A DNA stretch of 64,000 nucleotides. It comes from Spirodela intermedia. Taxonomy: Eukaryota; Streptophyta; Magnoliopsida; Alismatales; Araceae. The stretch is taken from positions 12,724,327 to 12,788,326 of the forward strand of contig LR746272.1 in NCBI GenBank assembly GCA_902729315.2. The letters run 5' to 3'. Made by a program: the position numbers and the translations under genes. This document shows positions 44,994-55,476 of this stretch, piece after piece (positions within the stretch are counted from its first letter, which is position 1; each line of letters starts with the position of its first letter). The notes beneath the pieces were generated by a model. It had not been told where the DNA came from. It saw only the letters and a list, made by a program, of their open reading frames with translations, and did not search any database.

Positions 44994-46244
44994 TTATTTG
45001 GTGGGTACGATAGCGACGGCGCCGTCGTCATCATCATCCCCCCAAGTTATCACTTTGTCTCCAATCGGCGCCACTTTAATCGACTCCAGAGCCTGATCGA
45101 AGCGCTTCTTCGACTTAATGCCGAGGTACTCGGGCCAGGTCACGGCCCGGTAGAGCGGGGCCTTCCGGCCGTTGACCGTCCGGGGCCCCAGCGGTGCTAT
45201 CTCGGCGTGCGTCGGTGGGCCGTAGAGGTACGCCACCGAGAGCCGGTGCTGGGTCTGGTTGACCACGGCCCGGTGAACCACGCTGGGGCACCGCCCGTTG
45301 GAAATGATGTGGAAGAGGTCGCCGACGTTGACGACGAGCGCCCCTCGCCGCGGCATCACCGTCACCCACCGCCCTCCCCCCGGCAGCGACACCTGCAGGC
45401 CGCCTACGAGGTTCTGGTGAAGGATGGTGAAGAGGCTCGAGTCTGTGTGGGCGGCAAGGCCCATGGCTCTCTCCGGGTCGGGGCAAGCCGGGTAGGAGTT
45501 CAATTGCAGAACGGAGGTGGCCTCGGGGAAGCCGTCCTTCTCCTGGCCTGCGGGTCTGTACCAGCTGACCTCCTCCACAGGGAGGCCCAGGGACTCCAGC
45601 ATGAGGGTCATCAACCTCCCAGCAAGCTGCTTCAGCTCCTGGTTGTACTCTTCCACCACTTCGCTGCACACAACAACAACGAGAATAACGACAGGGGCGT
45701 TAGACGCCGTAATCAAATCACCGGAGGGGGAAATCCTTTGCATGCTGGAGGATACGCACCAGAATTGGTCGTGGTCGTATGGCCAGAGCTTGCGGGCGTG
45801 CTCCTCGGGGGAGCCAACGATGGTAAAGCCCTCCGACCACATGAGCTTGGAAAAGAAGGAGGATATGCGGACCTGGCCGTACCCGGAGATGCCGTCGGGG
45901 GCGCGCAGCGCCTTGAGCTTCTGCTCGGCGGGGAGAGAGAAGAGACGCTGGCACTGAGACTCGAGGCGGTCGAGGAGGCCCGCTGGCACGCCATGGCCTG
46001 TTATCTGGAACACGCCCCACGTCTCGCAGGCGCGGGCGAGGTGGCAGCGCACGCTGGAGTCCTCGAGGTCGACGACGGGGACTTGCTCGTGGTGGTGGCT
46101 GTGGTCTCTGCCGGCGAAGGGATGGTCGCGCAGCGCCGGCCAGGTATGGGAATCGGGGAGTTCCCGGACTTTACTCAGGTCCAGGAGACGGTGATGATTG
46201 AGGCAGATGAGATGGGCCGTCAAGGGCTCCGAGCGGGTCACCAT
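44994..46244 (-). CDS. GA3OX: Gibberellin 3-beta-dioxygenase, tandem copy B
   Basis: Exons 46244-45760 and 45663-44994 give 385 codons (384 aa). It has the same enzyme family and two-exon structure as copy A. The diagnostic stretch [20 protein letters not shown], the metal ligands (AAHTDSSLF, VVHRAVV) and the 2-oxoglutarate Arg-x-Ser (RLSVAYLYGPP) are all intact, so it should be active. The intron lies at the same place (after HDQFW) but is only 96 bp, in phase and free of stops, so an unspliced transcript would stay open. A TATA box (CTATAAAAGG on the minus strand, 46341-46350) lies about 100 bp upstream. I chose MVTRSEPLTAHL as the start because it aligns with copy A; upstream in-frame codons back to 46364 include no ATG. 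Confidence 0.94.
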   Translation of the reverse strand: MVTRSEPLTAHLICLNHHRLLDLSKVRELPDSHTWPALRDHPFAGRDHSHHHEQVPVVDLEDSSVRCHLARACETWGVFQITGHGVPAGLLDRLESQCQRLFSLPAEQKLKALRAPDGISGYGQVRISSFFSKLMWSEGFTIVGSPEEHARKLWPYDHDQFWCVSSSMQRISPSGDLITASNAPVVILVVVVCSEVVEEYNQELKQLAGRLMTLMLESLGLPVEEVSWYRPAGQEKDGFPEATSVLQLNSYPACPDPERAMGLAAHTDSSLFTILHQNLVGGLQVSLPGGGRWVTVMPRRGALVVNVGDLFHIISNGRCPSVVHRAVVNQTQHRLSVAYLYGPPTHAEIAPLGPRTVNGRKAPLYRAVTWPEYLGIKSKKRFDQALESIKVAPIGDKVITWGDDDDDGAVAIVPTK

Positions 46245-46703
46245 GGCAGCGGCGGCGGCGCAGAGCTCTGCCGGCTCCCCAAGGCAATGTGCAACTCGTG
46301 GGAATGTGTGGCTATGGGAAACAGAGGAGCACTCGTCGGCCCTTTTATAGCCGAGGACAGACACGAAGGTGTCGGACAGAGCTGGCTCAGATCCAAGAAA
46401 GCTCCTGACCTCTCTATGACGTAATCAGAGGAGGAGCGGGCAGTGGGAAATAAGGGGGGCCAAGGGGCATAATGAAAGAACAGTTTTTGCGGGGGCTTAG
46501 TGGTGAAGATGATCGAGGGAAGGGAGTGGAGGCGGACGGCGATGAGGCGACAAGGAAAGATGTGAGTTTGTGGGTGAGCGTTTTGGAAGGGGCGCCGTCT
46601 TCGAGCGGGGAGGGGCTGCGTCAAGGGAGAAGAGGACAAGGAATGAATGCAAGTAATGGACAATGCAAGCAACAACAAAAGAGAGTAGAATGTGTAGAGA
46701 GAG

Positions 46704-46707
<4 letters not shown>

Positions 46708-46741
<34 letters not shown>
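46708..46741. repeat. (GA)n microsatellite upstream of GA3ox copy B
   Basis: About 17 GA units some 460 bp upstream of the copy B start codon. GA repeats in plant promoters can bind BPC (GAGA-binding) factors; whether this one does is not shown. Confidence 0.9.
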
Positions 46742-46743
<2 letters not shown>

Positions 46744-47734
46744 ACTGAAACCTACCGGGGCCTCTTGTCCACTTCCTTCTTGTGTGCATATATGGAGGGG
46801 AGGTGGAGAGGGTCTTTTGTGAGCGATGGATAGCTAGAGAGGGAGGGAGATGGACAGTGTGTGAAACAAAATAAAATTTCAACGGACCAGGGCCGCCGTG
46901 GCGTCTCTCATCTCCCACGAGAAGCGAGAGTCAGGAAGAGAGAGAGAGAGAGAGAGATGAGGCCATGTGCCCATCTTGTCGCCGAGTCCAAAAAGTTCCA
47001 AATCATGAACCTGTGGATAACGGGCTCCCTTATCCCTCTCCTCTTCCACCAGCTCAGTGGCCCTCCACCCTATTACTATACCCTGCTCCAAACCCTAATA
47101 TCCAGGGGAACAGCGACTCCAGGCGGTCCATAGCGGAGCAGCAGGAGTTCTCCTCTTGGGTGAAAAGCAGCCAAAAGGGGGGCTACGCCTCGACGGGTTA
47201 CATCGCCAACGCGTGCGGAATAGAACCCGCCCTTGTCTTCTTCGAACCTGCGAGGGATAGCTTCCGTGTGCACTCGGCTTGTCCTCTACTGCCCGAACTC
47301 AAACCGGGATCTCCGTCCTCCCCTCCCCTTCTACTCGTCTCCCCCTCTCTCCCTGACGTTCTTCAGCTTACCCTTCAGATATGAACTGCACTGCTCCTTG
47401 GCCCATCACCCCCTTCGTTCCGAACAATTATCGAATTGTCGTCTTTCGATCCACGTTCGGCTTTAGAATAATCTGGATTTTAAAAAAAATTAGCTTGCTG
47501 GATCCCTTCTTTGTCCGCATCCTCCAGAGGGCGAACCGGGTCTTCCTGGGACGCACAGTGCATGGCGCCAGCCAGAGCGAGGACCTCTCCATGGCGGGGA
47601 AAGACCAGGAACGCGGCCCTGGTTCTCATGATAACCGCCGTGCAAAGCCCCCAGCTTTAGGCAGCGGAAGCATCATCGGTTTGCCAGTCGGCTTTTGGCC
47701 GGCGCGGTCCGGGAGGAATATTAGCATCACGAGG

Positions 47735-47740
<6 letters not shown>

Positions 47741-47773
<33 letters not shown>
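47741..47773. repeat. (CT)n microsatellite
   Basis: About 16 CT units in the GA3ox-TIFY8 intergenic region. Confidence 0.95.
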
Positions 47774-47775
<2 letters not shown>

Positions 47776-48714
47776 CTGGCCATATCGCTTTCCTGTCGCT
47801 CCGTCCCACATGCCGTCCCCTCTCTGAGTGAAACCTTCACGTCCTCCAGGGGCCTTCCGAGGAATAAGAACACCGGGAAGCAGTCCTCTCAGGGGCCGCC
47901 GCCGCCCCCACCCCGCCATTAATAACCTATTAGTCAAGAAACTTTGTCACCACCGCCAGTGCGGTAGGCGCAGGCGGAGCCTATATCGTGGCGTGAAGGC
48001 ACACACAGGAAGCTGATCGAGAGGGAGAGAGAGAGAGAGGGAGACGATGATGGTGATGTTAGAGAGAGAACGACGGCGCACGGAGCTCTACAAAAACAAG
48101 GGCGTAATCGGAGCTCTCCCAGCCACGCGACACGTCAGTGCACCCTGACCAAACCCTAGTTTTCTGCAACCTTCTTCTTCTTCGGGCTCAATTATATGAA
48201 TGGAAGGGGAATCCCCGGCCTTTTATACTCCACTGGAGGAAGGGGCCACGCCTTCACGAAGAGACACTTGGTCAAGGCGATCTCGGCTGCAGGTTCTTGT
48301 CGCCCACCACCCTCGCAACCAACGTGGCCGGCCAGGCCAGACTTCACCTCCCCCGCCCCCGCCCCCACCGGAGCAGTGGATGATGGTGAACGGTAGGCGC
48401 CGCCGACTCAGATCTCAGACGAGATCACCCTCCCAGTGGGGCATGGCGGAGCTGACCAAGACCATTCTACCATTCGTATCAACTCAGATTCTAGGGTTTC
48501 CAAATACGGGCTCCTCCTATACACAACAGATTCATGCCCACAATCAGGAGCTGATCAATGCTTCCGAGGATCTGATTCGGGAAGTAATCAGGGGAATGGA
48601 AGTCCAAGGGATGAAAGGAGAAGTGCACCGACCCGACTGGATGAGAGAACAGGGAAGATCAGGGAAGAACCTCTGGAGCTCAAGGATCCCACACGGGCCG
48701 AAGAGAACTCTCTC

Positions 48715-51700
48715 CTAGGGCGCATTTCTCCTCGCCTTGGCATCGGCTTCCACTGTGTTCGTCGGCCTCATCTCTCTCGCAGCTCTATCACCTGTAATCA
48801 ACGCCCATTGAAAAATCCACAGACAGGAAACTTGGTAAATAAAAAGTTACCCATCTTATTTTATATATATAAGAATCACCTGATGTAGGGGTGGAGCAGG
48901 AAGAATCACCTGATGCAGGGAATCGCAGAGCCTGACCAAGCCGGGGACTGGAGATCCCTTGGAGAGAGAGCCGTCTGCTGAGATCCTGAGGAAATGACGA
49001 GTTGCTGATGACTGTCTCCTCCACCACTGGTGGTTGTTTGGGCCCGCTTGCAGGTGGGCGGACTGTCGATTTAGGGGAGAAAGAAGTTGACCAGGATCCT
49101 CCATCGGACCCAGCCAAGGTCATAATTACGTCTGCCTGAGGTTGAAGACAGTCTCGTCAAATAATGGAAGCTCACCCAGGTCAACATGCACGATATGGCA
49201 TTACAGGAAAACAGATTCTTAACATGCCACAATAAGCCAAAAAAATTAAAAAAATCATAAGAGCAGTGATTATTAGGTTCATGATTTTTGAACAGACACA
49301 GTAAAGGTGGTCTTCAGATTACAATATGATCCTAGAGAGAGCATTTGGCCACCTCACTCATCAGTTTTGGTGGTTTCCCGCTGAAGCTGTCGAGGCTGGA
49401 CCGTAAGTCAACCAAGATCCCAGAGGAGGCAGATGCTAAAACCGTATCCTGAAACGTCCAACTGCTGGAACTTGCGAGCGCCACTGTGGCATATAATCCA
49501 GGACACATTCATGCACATGGCAAAATTTAGATTCCTAACTCTTCGGTTTCGTTTCATGTGAAGGCGCAAAGGGGATTGTGGGCAGAGAGGATTGACTTCT
49601 TATCCACCTCCAGCATCTGCTCACACGATCGGGAATGGGTGGTCCAGCTTGGATTTGGTCAGCCCCCCTCAAACTGTCTCTCTCCAACCTCTCTGCTTCT
49701 CATTCGACCGATCCCCTCTCTTTTCTTCTCTGTTCAGAAAGAATATGGGTGCCTGATGGTTTGCATCTGTTCCTCTTTTCCTTTACCTTCTTCGTTCGTT
49801 CCCAATATTTTCTTCAGTCCCTACCTCCTCACTCTCTATCATCTGCGCGTTCATACAAGCAGCTGGAAAACCATGCTTGGGACTGACGTCAAAGCTAAAA
49901 GGCATGAGCTACGGTGCTGTGGGTATGGAAAGGAGAACAGACCAAGGGGGAGATTGATCAACAATACAACTCCAAATGACCCAGAAAACGTTGAAACATG
50001 CAGGTCGAGATAGGGGAGGAAAAAGGTTCAGAAACCGTTTTACTGACGTTAAGGGAGATTAGGACAGCCGAATAATTGAAAATCTGGGTTCAAACCAACA
50101 ACAGATATCTGACATTCGACCAAGTATCATACTGCAGGCAATTTTTTCTGGGATTGGCCCTGAAAAATATGATCAGAATGAACAACCAAAAAGGGCTCCA
50201 TCTGGCCTGGCGTGACACTTGGGCGGACAAGGTCTGCTGGAGCAGTGTGTAACTAGAAGTCCAGTACAAAAGAAAGTAGCGGTTGTTCTGCCCTCATGTA
50301 GCAGCAAACCCAGCACAAGCCACCTTTTCACAAAGTCTCGCAGATCCAGACCGGACTCTTTTGTTGCGCTATTGCTCGGCACTTTCTCATGACAAGAAAA
50401 ACGACTCAGCTTTGAGAGAGACAGAAGGATAACAATTTCAGAAAAACTAAGGGCTTATAATATCTATGGCGCTATTGCCATAGGGAATCGTAACCCAAGA
50501 CTGATTAATATCTCAAACCTTGATGCCAAACTGAAAACTAAAGGTTTTCATTCGTCTCACTGTTTTAAAATGACGACGAACTAGTATACACCTTCATATG
50601 AAGTTAAGATTGTACAAAGAAACCTGTGCCTGAACTTCTGGCCTTGAGGTACTGCTTTGGCCACTAATGCAGCATTGTGAGACCGTGCCAATGGTCAGGA
50701 AAGAATGACATTGCGAGTCAGTTCAACCTGTTTTTTTGCAGAACTACAACTACATACTAAGCAAAACCATTATATTCACCTTAATACCTCTCAGAAATGC
50801 AACTGAGAACAAAGACTATAGTTGGTTCTGGTTAGCTACCCACGGTGGACTGCTAATTCCATTGAGTGGCATTTTCTAAAAGTGATTCTATTTCTCAGAA
50901 CTTAACACAAACAAGGTAGTCCAAGTCATTGTCAGGATACCAAGAAGATATATGAGCTCAATATTATCGGGGCAACAATACAAGGAGAAGATGATAATCT
51001 GAACACTGAAGTCAATATCAACAATTGTGCCACAAGGTGAAACGGTTTAGGCTGCTCCCATTTCGCTCGCCGCTACTACGGGAATCGCTTTTGCTTTCTT
51101 TTCCTCTGGCTACTAAGATGTTTCAGTTCGCCAGGTTGTCTCTTGCCTGCCCATGGATTCAACAGCAGTTCGAAAGGTTAACCTATTCGGGAATCTCCGG
51201 ATCTATGCTTATTTTCAACTCCCCGAAGCATTTCGTCGCTTGCTACGCCCTTCCTCGTCTCTGGGTGCCTAGGTATCCACCGTAAGCCTTTCCTCGTTTG
51301 AACCTCGCCATTAACGTTAAGGCTATGCCATCCTAAGGTGCTGCTAAATGGAAGGATCTTATCAACGTCCATGAATGATAAATCATAGATCATACTATGA
51401 ATGGGAAGCTGAATATAAAGTCTATTCAGACATTCGCCTGATAGAATTTAACCAATAGCCTGACCACGAAAATGATGCGAAAAAAAAGAGTATAAACTGA
51501 CCTTATTTGGGGGAACATCATCAAAAACATGTGCTTGTCCAGCATAAAATATGGTCATTTGCCGATTAGCAGTGGCTAAGGTGCTGCGGCTGAAAATATA
51601 AAAACGAATATGTCACGCCATGAATTCGATCAAGCTTTGTATTTCACAGCAGCCTTTTAAACTAATATCAATTTCCGAAATAAACTATAGCGAACTCACC

Positions 51701-54348
51701 TCAATGTGTTAGAAGGATCAGACTCAGTGATTCGAGGACTGGCCATTGCTTTATCGATGCAATGCAATGCCCCCACAGATTTTCTCTCACCAGAAACACC
51801 ACCAGAATTAATGGCATTCAAGACTCTACCATTTTTAGTCCCTGTTCTGGAGCCTTCGTCTGCCGCAGCCGGTGAAATTAGAGGGACACTGGTATTGGAG
51901 TCTTTGTATGTGCACGACGAAAGTTTATCCCTCTGCATCATATTTTGTCCAAAAGATGAAGTGTAGTGCATCATTGCACCAGAGTTTAAAGGCATGGATT
52001 GCTCCCATTTCGACCCAACTGGATCAGCTCTACCAGCAAGAGGTTGATGTATTATGAGAGATGTAGAGGTCAGCCGAGGTGAAGGTTGGGTGCCAAAGAC
52101 AGCATCATCACTTGATCTTCTTTGCTTTTCCTTCGGGTCTTCCTTTGGGAGAACCTGTTCAGCAAGGTACTATTACCAGGATGAGCAAGAAATAGACCAA
52201 AAGAGAGCAGAAATAGAGTCCAAACCAACGAGGATACGACAAGTTATCCATACCTTCAACCTGCTTGAGCTTTCAGGGGAACCTGAAGCCATAGGAGCCA
52301 TTCTTTCTCTAGGAAAACCCATAAAGGCTGAATCTGAATTGGCCCTTTTTCTTCCCGAAAAATGATTATTTACCTCTGACCCTGAAGAATCATGCCTATT
52401 ATAAAATTAGGAAGTTCAAATTGATCACAACGCCTTTTCTAATGAAATGAAAGACAAACAGATGAGCTTCATCAAATGGTATCCGCCTGCTGTAGAGCTG
52501 AAAAGGTAGAGCTGGCTACATGAGAAACAGAAAACATCGTAATGATTTTGTGTGACCAGGAAACTCTTCACGATGCGAACAGAAGACTACACAGTCCTGC
52601 CAAAATGGCCAGACTGCAGGGAACTCATGTGAAAATCTATTTGGCGCTCCGTATCATAGTGAAAGTGGTATCACAGTTGTAAAGCCACAATAATATTCTC
52701 TTGAAAACGGATTTGTTTAAAATGATAAATAAGACTAACGATATACACAAGAAAGGGTTATAGGGTACAATGGCCATCATTAACCTGGCCATGGACAAGA
52801 CAATTCATAGGTCCACGACTGTTTAGGAGATGTTGGATTTCGGTAAGTCTAGCACGAGATAGTGCATCGTAATCGAAAATACCACAAAATGAATACATAC
52901 ACGGAAGATAAGGAAGAAAACATGGCTACCGAAAATATGAAGGACAAAGGAACATCCGAACAACATTGGAACATTCTCCTAAACGACTGTTTAGGAGATG
53001 TTACAAAGATTAGGAAGAATCATAACCCGCAGAGGATTCAACAACATTCGAACATTCTGCCTAAATCCCAGGGAAAAAAACAAAGTTCATACATGAAGAC
53101 TCTCTCGATCACACTAAAAGCAGATGTGAAAAGGTATCACCAAATTGACAAAGAAATGAAAAGGGGGACAGTATAACAAAGTGTAAAAATCTGAGAATCG
53201 TGGTATCAGGATCAACGGCAACAAATTACTAGTTTGTAAGCTGCTCTGACAACAGCAATAATATCCATCATGATTTTGAAAGAAATATTAGATCCATCCA
53301 CGTGAACGACAAAAGTTGGAAGTATAGAAAAATTATTATCATTAAAACATAAGAACGAGATGCCCCACAGAAACTGATCAAAATCAGAAAGAGAGGACGT
53401 GCGAATGAATGAGAGAATGTTAGGCCTGGTGGAATCCAAAATAGTCGCTAGAAATGTTGGAAGAATCTGCCTTCAGTAATATTGAGCTAGAAAATAATAT
53501 ACAACACGGCTATCCTTCGCCTAAAAGCTGCAGCCAACTGAAACTCAACAACATCAAAGAAGCTAAACGAGATGGAACCCATCGGGAACAGAATATTGTT
53601 CACATATTCCGAATACACAAATGTGCAGAAGCCCGTTCAGTCTGTGCAAACAATAATATGAACACGTACTGAAAGAGAATAGTAAAATAACTAAGTTTTT
53701 AAATCCCACATAGAAGGATAATTTTACTCAAAACAAGGGCCAAAAGCCTTGTTCAAGAGAGGATGGAGACACCAACAATAACAGATGCACTAGTAAATTT
53801 TCGAGAATAACAGTAACATGAGAAGAATGGACAAAAATTGATCGGAGTAGGAAGGTGGAAACTATGCGGTCAAAGATAGAGCAGTAAACTATAACATTGC
53901 CGAAAGCAGTACCAGGCTTGATAAAACTTCATTGACTCAGCAGAGGTCAAAAAGGCATAAATCGAAAATAGAAAACACATCGGCATAATCAGAAACCGAA
54001 ATTGGTCAATTCTTCCAGAAATTCGAGCTCATTAGGGGAGGGAGGGGGACGAAGAGGTAATTCGGAAAGAAAAAGCAAACCGAAGGAGAGAAACCAGCCC
54101 CAACCTGGACCTAGATCGGAGGTCCGGGAGACGAGCCCTCGCTCGCCAGAGGAGGCCCCAACGGACGCCGACATAGAAGCACGGGCATCGGCGATCCCCA
54201 GCACCTTGAAGCCTCTACTCCCGTCGCCGACTCCGCCCTTGCTCCGGACGGCCGGAGGCGCCTCCCCATGGCTTATCCCCAGGAAGTCGTGGAAGACTAG
54301 GTTTCCGCCGTTCTCGTCGCCGGTTCCCCCCATTGACACGACGGCCAT
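48715..54348 (-). CDS. TIFY8: TIFY8 transcriptional regulator, six exons
   Basis: Exons in transcript order are 54348-54111, 52381-52254, 52154-51700, 51589-51502, 49135-48880 and 48791-48715. They give 414 codons (413 aa; Arabidopsis TIFY8, At4g32570, is about 360). The TIFY motif is [19 protein letters not shown] in exon 4, continuing [16 protein letters not shown] in exon 5. The N terminus has the family box LVFHDFLGI, and exon 3 has [12 protein letters not shown]. There is no Jas motif, as expected for TIFY8, which acts as a nuclear co-repressor able to recruit NINJA/TOPLESS. The exon 1 donor is ambiguous (CTAG/GTCCAG, or six bases later), and exon 5 has two candidate donors 30 bp apart. 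The 2.4-kb intron 4 holds chloroplast-derived DNA. Confidence 0.88.
51041..51302 (-). other. rrn23 (fragment): NUPT: 5' end of chloroplast 23S rRNA
   Basis: Read on the minus strand this is the start of plastid 23S rRNA: TTCAAACGAGGAAAGGCTTA at 51302, then GGTGGATACCTAGGCACCC and so on for about 260 nt to the GGGAGCAGCCTAAACC region. I recall this as essentially identical to angiosperm chloroplast DNA, so the transfer looks young. It is inside TIFY8 intron 4, in the same orientation as the gene, about 200 bp past the exon 4 donor. The 86-codon plus-strand frame across it is not a gene. It is a nuclear insertion, not a working rRNA gene. Confidence 0.93.
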
Positions 54349-54545
54349 TCTCCTCCGCCTCCCCCTCCCTCCTCACTCTTTCACGAGCATGCCGTACCCT
54401 TCTTTCTCACTCTCCAGACCAACTCCTCGGGATGACGTTTGCTCCTCTCCTACTCCTCGACCTCCGAGAAAGATAAAAGCAGACCAGACGATTTCCGACT
54501 GCACAGAATGCTCGTCTCTACGTCCCAGTTTTATATTCACAGCCC

Positions 54546-54585
<40 letters not shown>

Positions 54586-55476
54586 TTTCCGTCTGAGGGT
54601 AAAGTTGTAAAATTATATATCATGGAATAAAATAATAAGCTACAATACTCTTTTTTCTCTCTCTCTCCACAAAACTTGGGCCGGCTAATAAAAAAAGTCA
54701 ACCCCAGTTGAGCTCACATCTCTAGAACCCATGCCTATAATTGGGCTTTCTCCTTCATCGACGGGGCCCATCTGACGTGGATAGATTTCTTCCTCAACTG
54801 TATCCTCAGATTTCAGTCGTCGCATCCGAAATTAAATGACGAATAATCCCCCTAAGAAAAAAATAAAAAAAATGAGATTAGTCTTCATCCCCCCGCATCG
54901 CTCTGACGATTTGGTCAACGATGAATGCCACGTTTGTCGTCATCCTCCACCCCTGCAGGTGGTGGATTTTTACGATGGAGCCACCGGAGATGACGTGCCT
55001 TCGCCGGCGGGGTGACGGCGACCTGATGAGGACGGCGGAGGTGGCGGCCGTCGGGCGAGCGCCGCCGCGCTTGGGGAGGCGTGGTTCCAGCCGTTTGTGG
55101 GCTGGACCATTAATTCCCTCTTCACCACCGCCGGCGAATCCTGGAGATCCTCCGGGAAAGAGAGAGAGACAGAGAGAGGTATTCAATGCTTTCAATTTGC
55201 TCCATCTTTGGCCGATGGAGGGACTTAAGACGGCGGCCATCCCGCCATTAACGTTGACCTGAGAGCTCGGGGAAGGGCAGGGCGACAAAGACCGGTGAGA
55301 TAGCTAGTAAGGCAGGCCATGAAGAACCCGCCGCCCAACTGCCGCCGCCGCCTGAAGTGTGGACAGGACGGCCCCGAGTCAACTCCGACCAATCGCATCG
55401 CTTCAGCCTGTCTGGCTTCGATCTGTAAAAGCCATCTGCAGTAACTCCAAGGATCAGGGAGAGATTCTTGCGGAAG
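54349..55476. other. Intergenic region, TIFY8 to SOAR1
   Basis: The TIFY8 leader and promoter lie on the left, with a (GA)n tract at about 54548-54581 (CT-rich in the TIFY8 transcript sense). The SOAR1 3' flank lies on the right. The 113-codon plus-strand frame at 54921-55262 is unrecognised and probably not coding. Confidence 0.5.
54548..54581. repeat. (GA)n microsatellite near the TIFY8 start
   Basis: About 17 GA units some 200 bp upstream of the TIFY8 ATG, so probably a CT-rich element of its leader or core promoter. Confidence 0.9.

Larger units (their letters stand above)
46245..48714. other. Intergenic region, GA3ox copy B to TIFY8
   Basis: This should contain the GA3ox copy B promoter, with its TATA box near 46345 and a (GA)n tract at about 46708-46741. 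Further tracts lie at 46937-46957 and 47741-47773 (CT). Several open frames of 80-170 codons exist on both strands, mostly through these repeats, and none resembles a known protein. The TIFY8 3' end begins at 48714. Confidence 0.5.

Noticed and set aside
44745-46424. A 559-codon plus-strand open frame
   Set aside because: It is the antisense of GA3ox copy B, starts in a GA repeat and has no family features. High GC content keeps the antisense frame open.
48200-48718. A 172-codon plus-strand frame ending in the TIFY8 3' end
   Set aside because: It has low complexity in its first half, no family match, and overlaps the last TIFY8 exon on the opposite strand.
51025-51285. An 86-codon plus-strand frame in TIFY8 intron 4
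   Set aside because: It is translated antisense chloroplast 23S rRNA; similar false proteins are common over rRNA.
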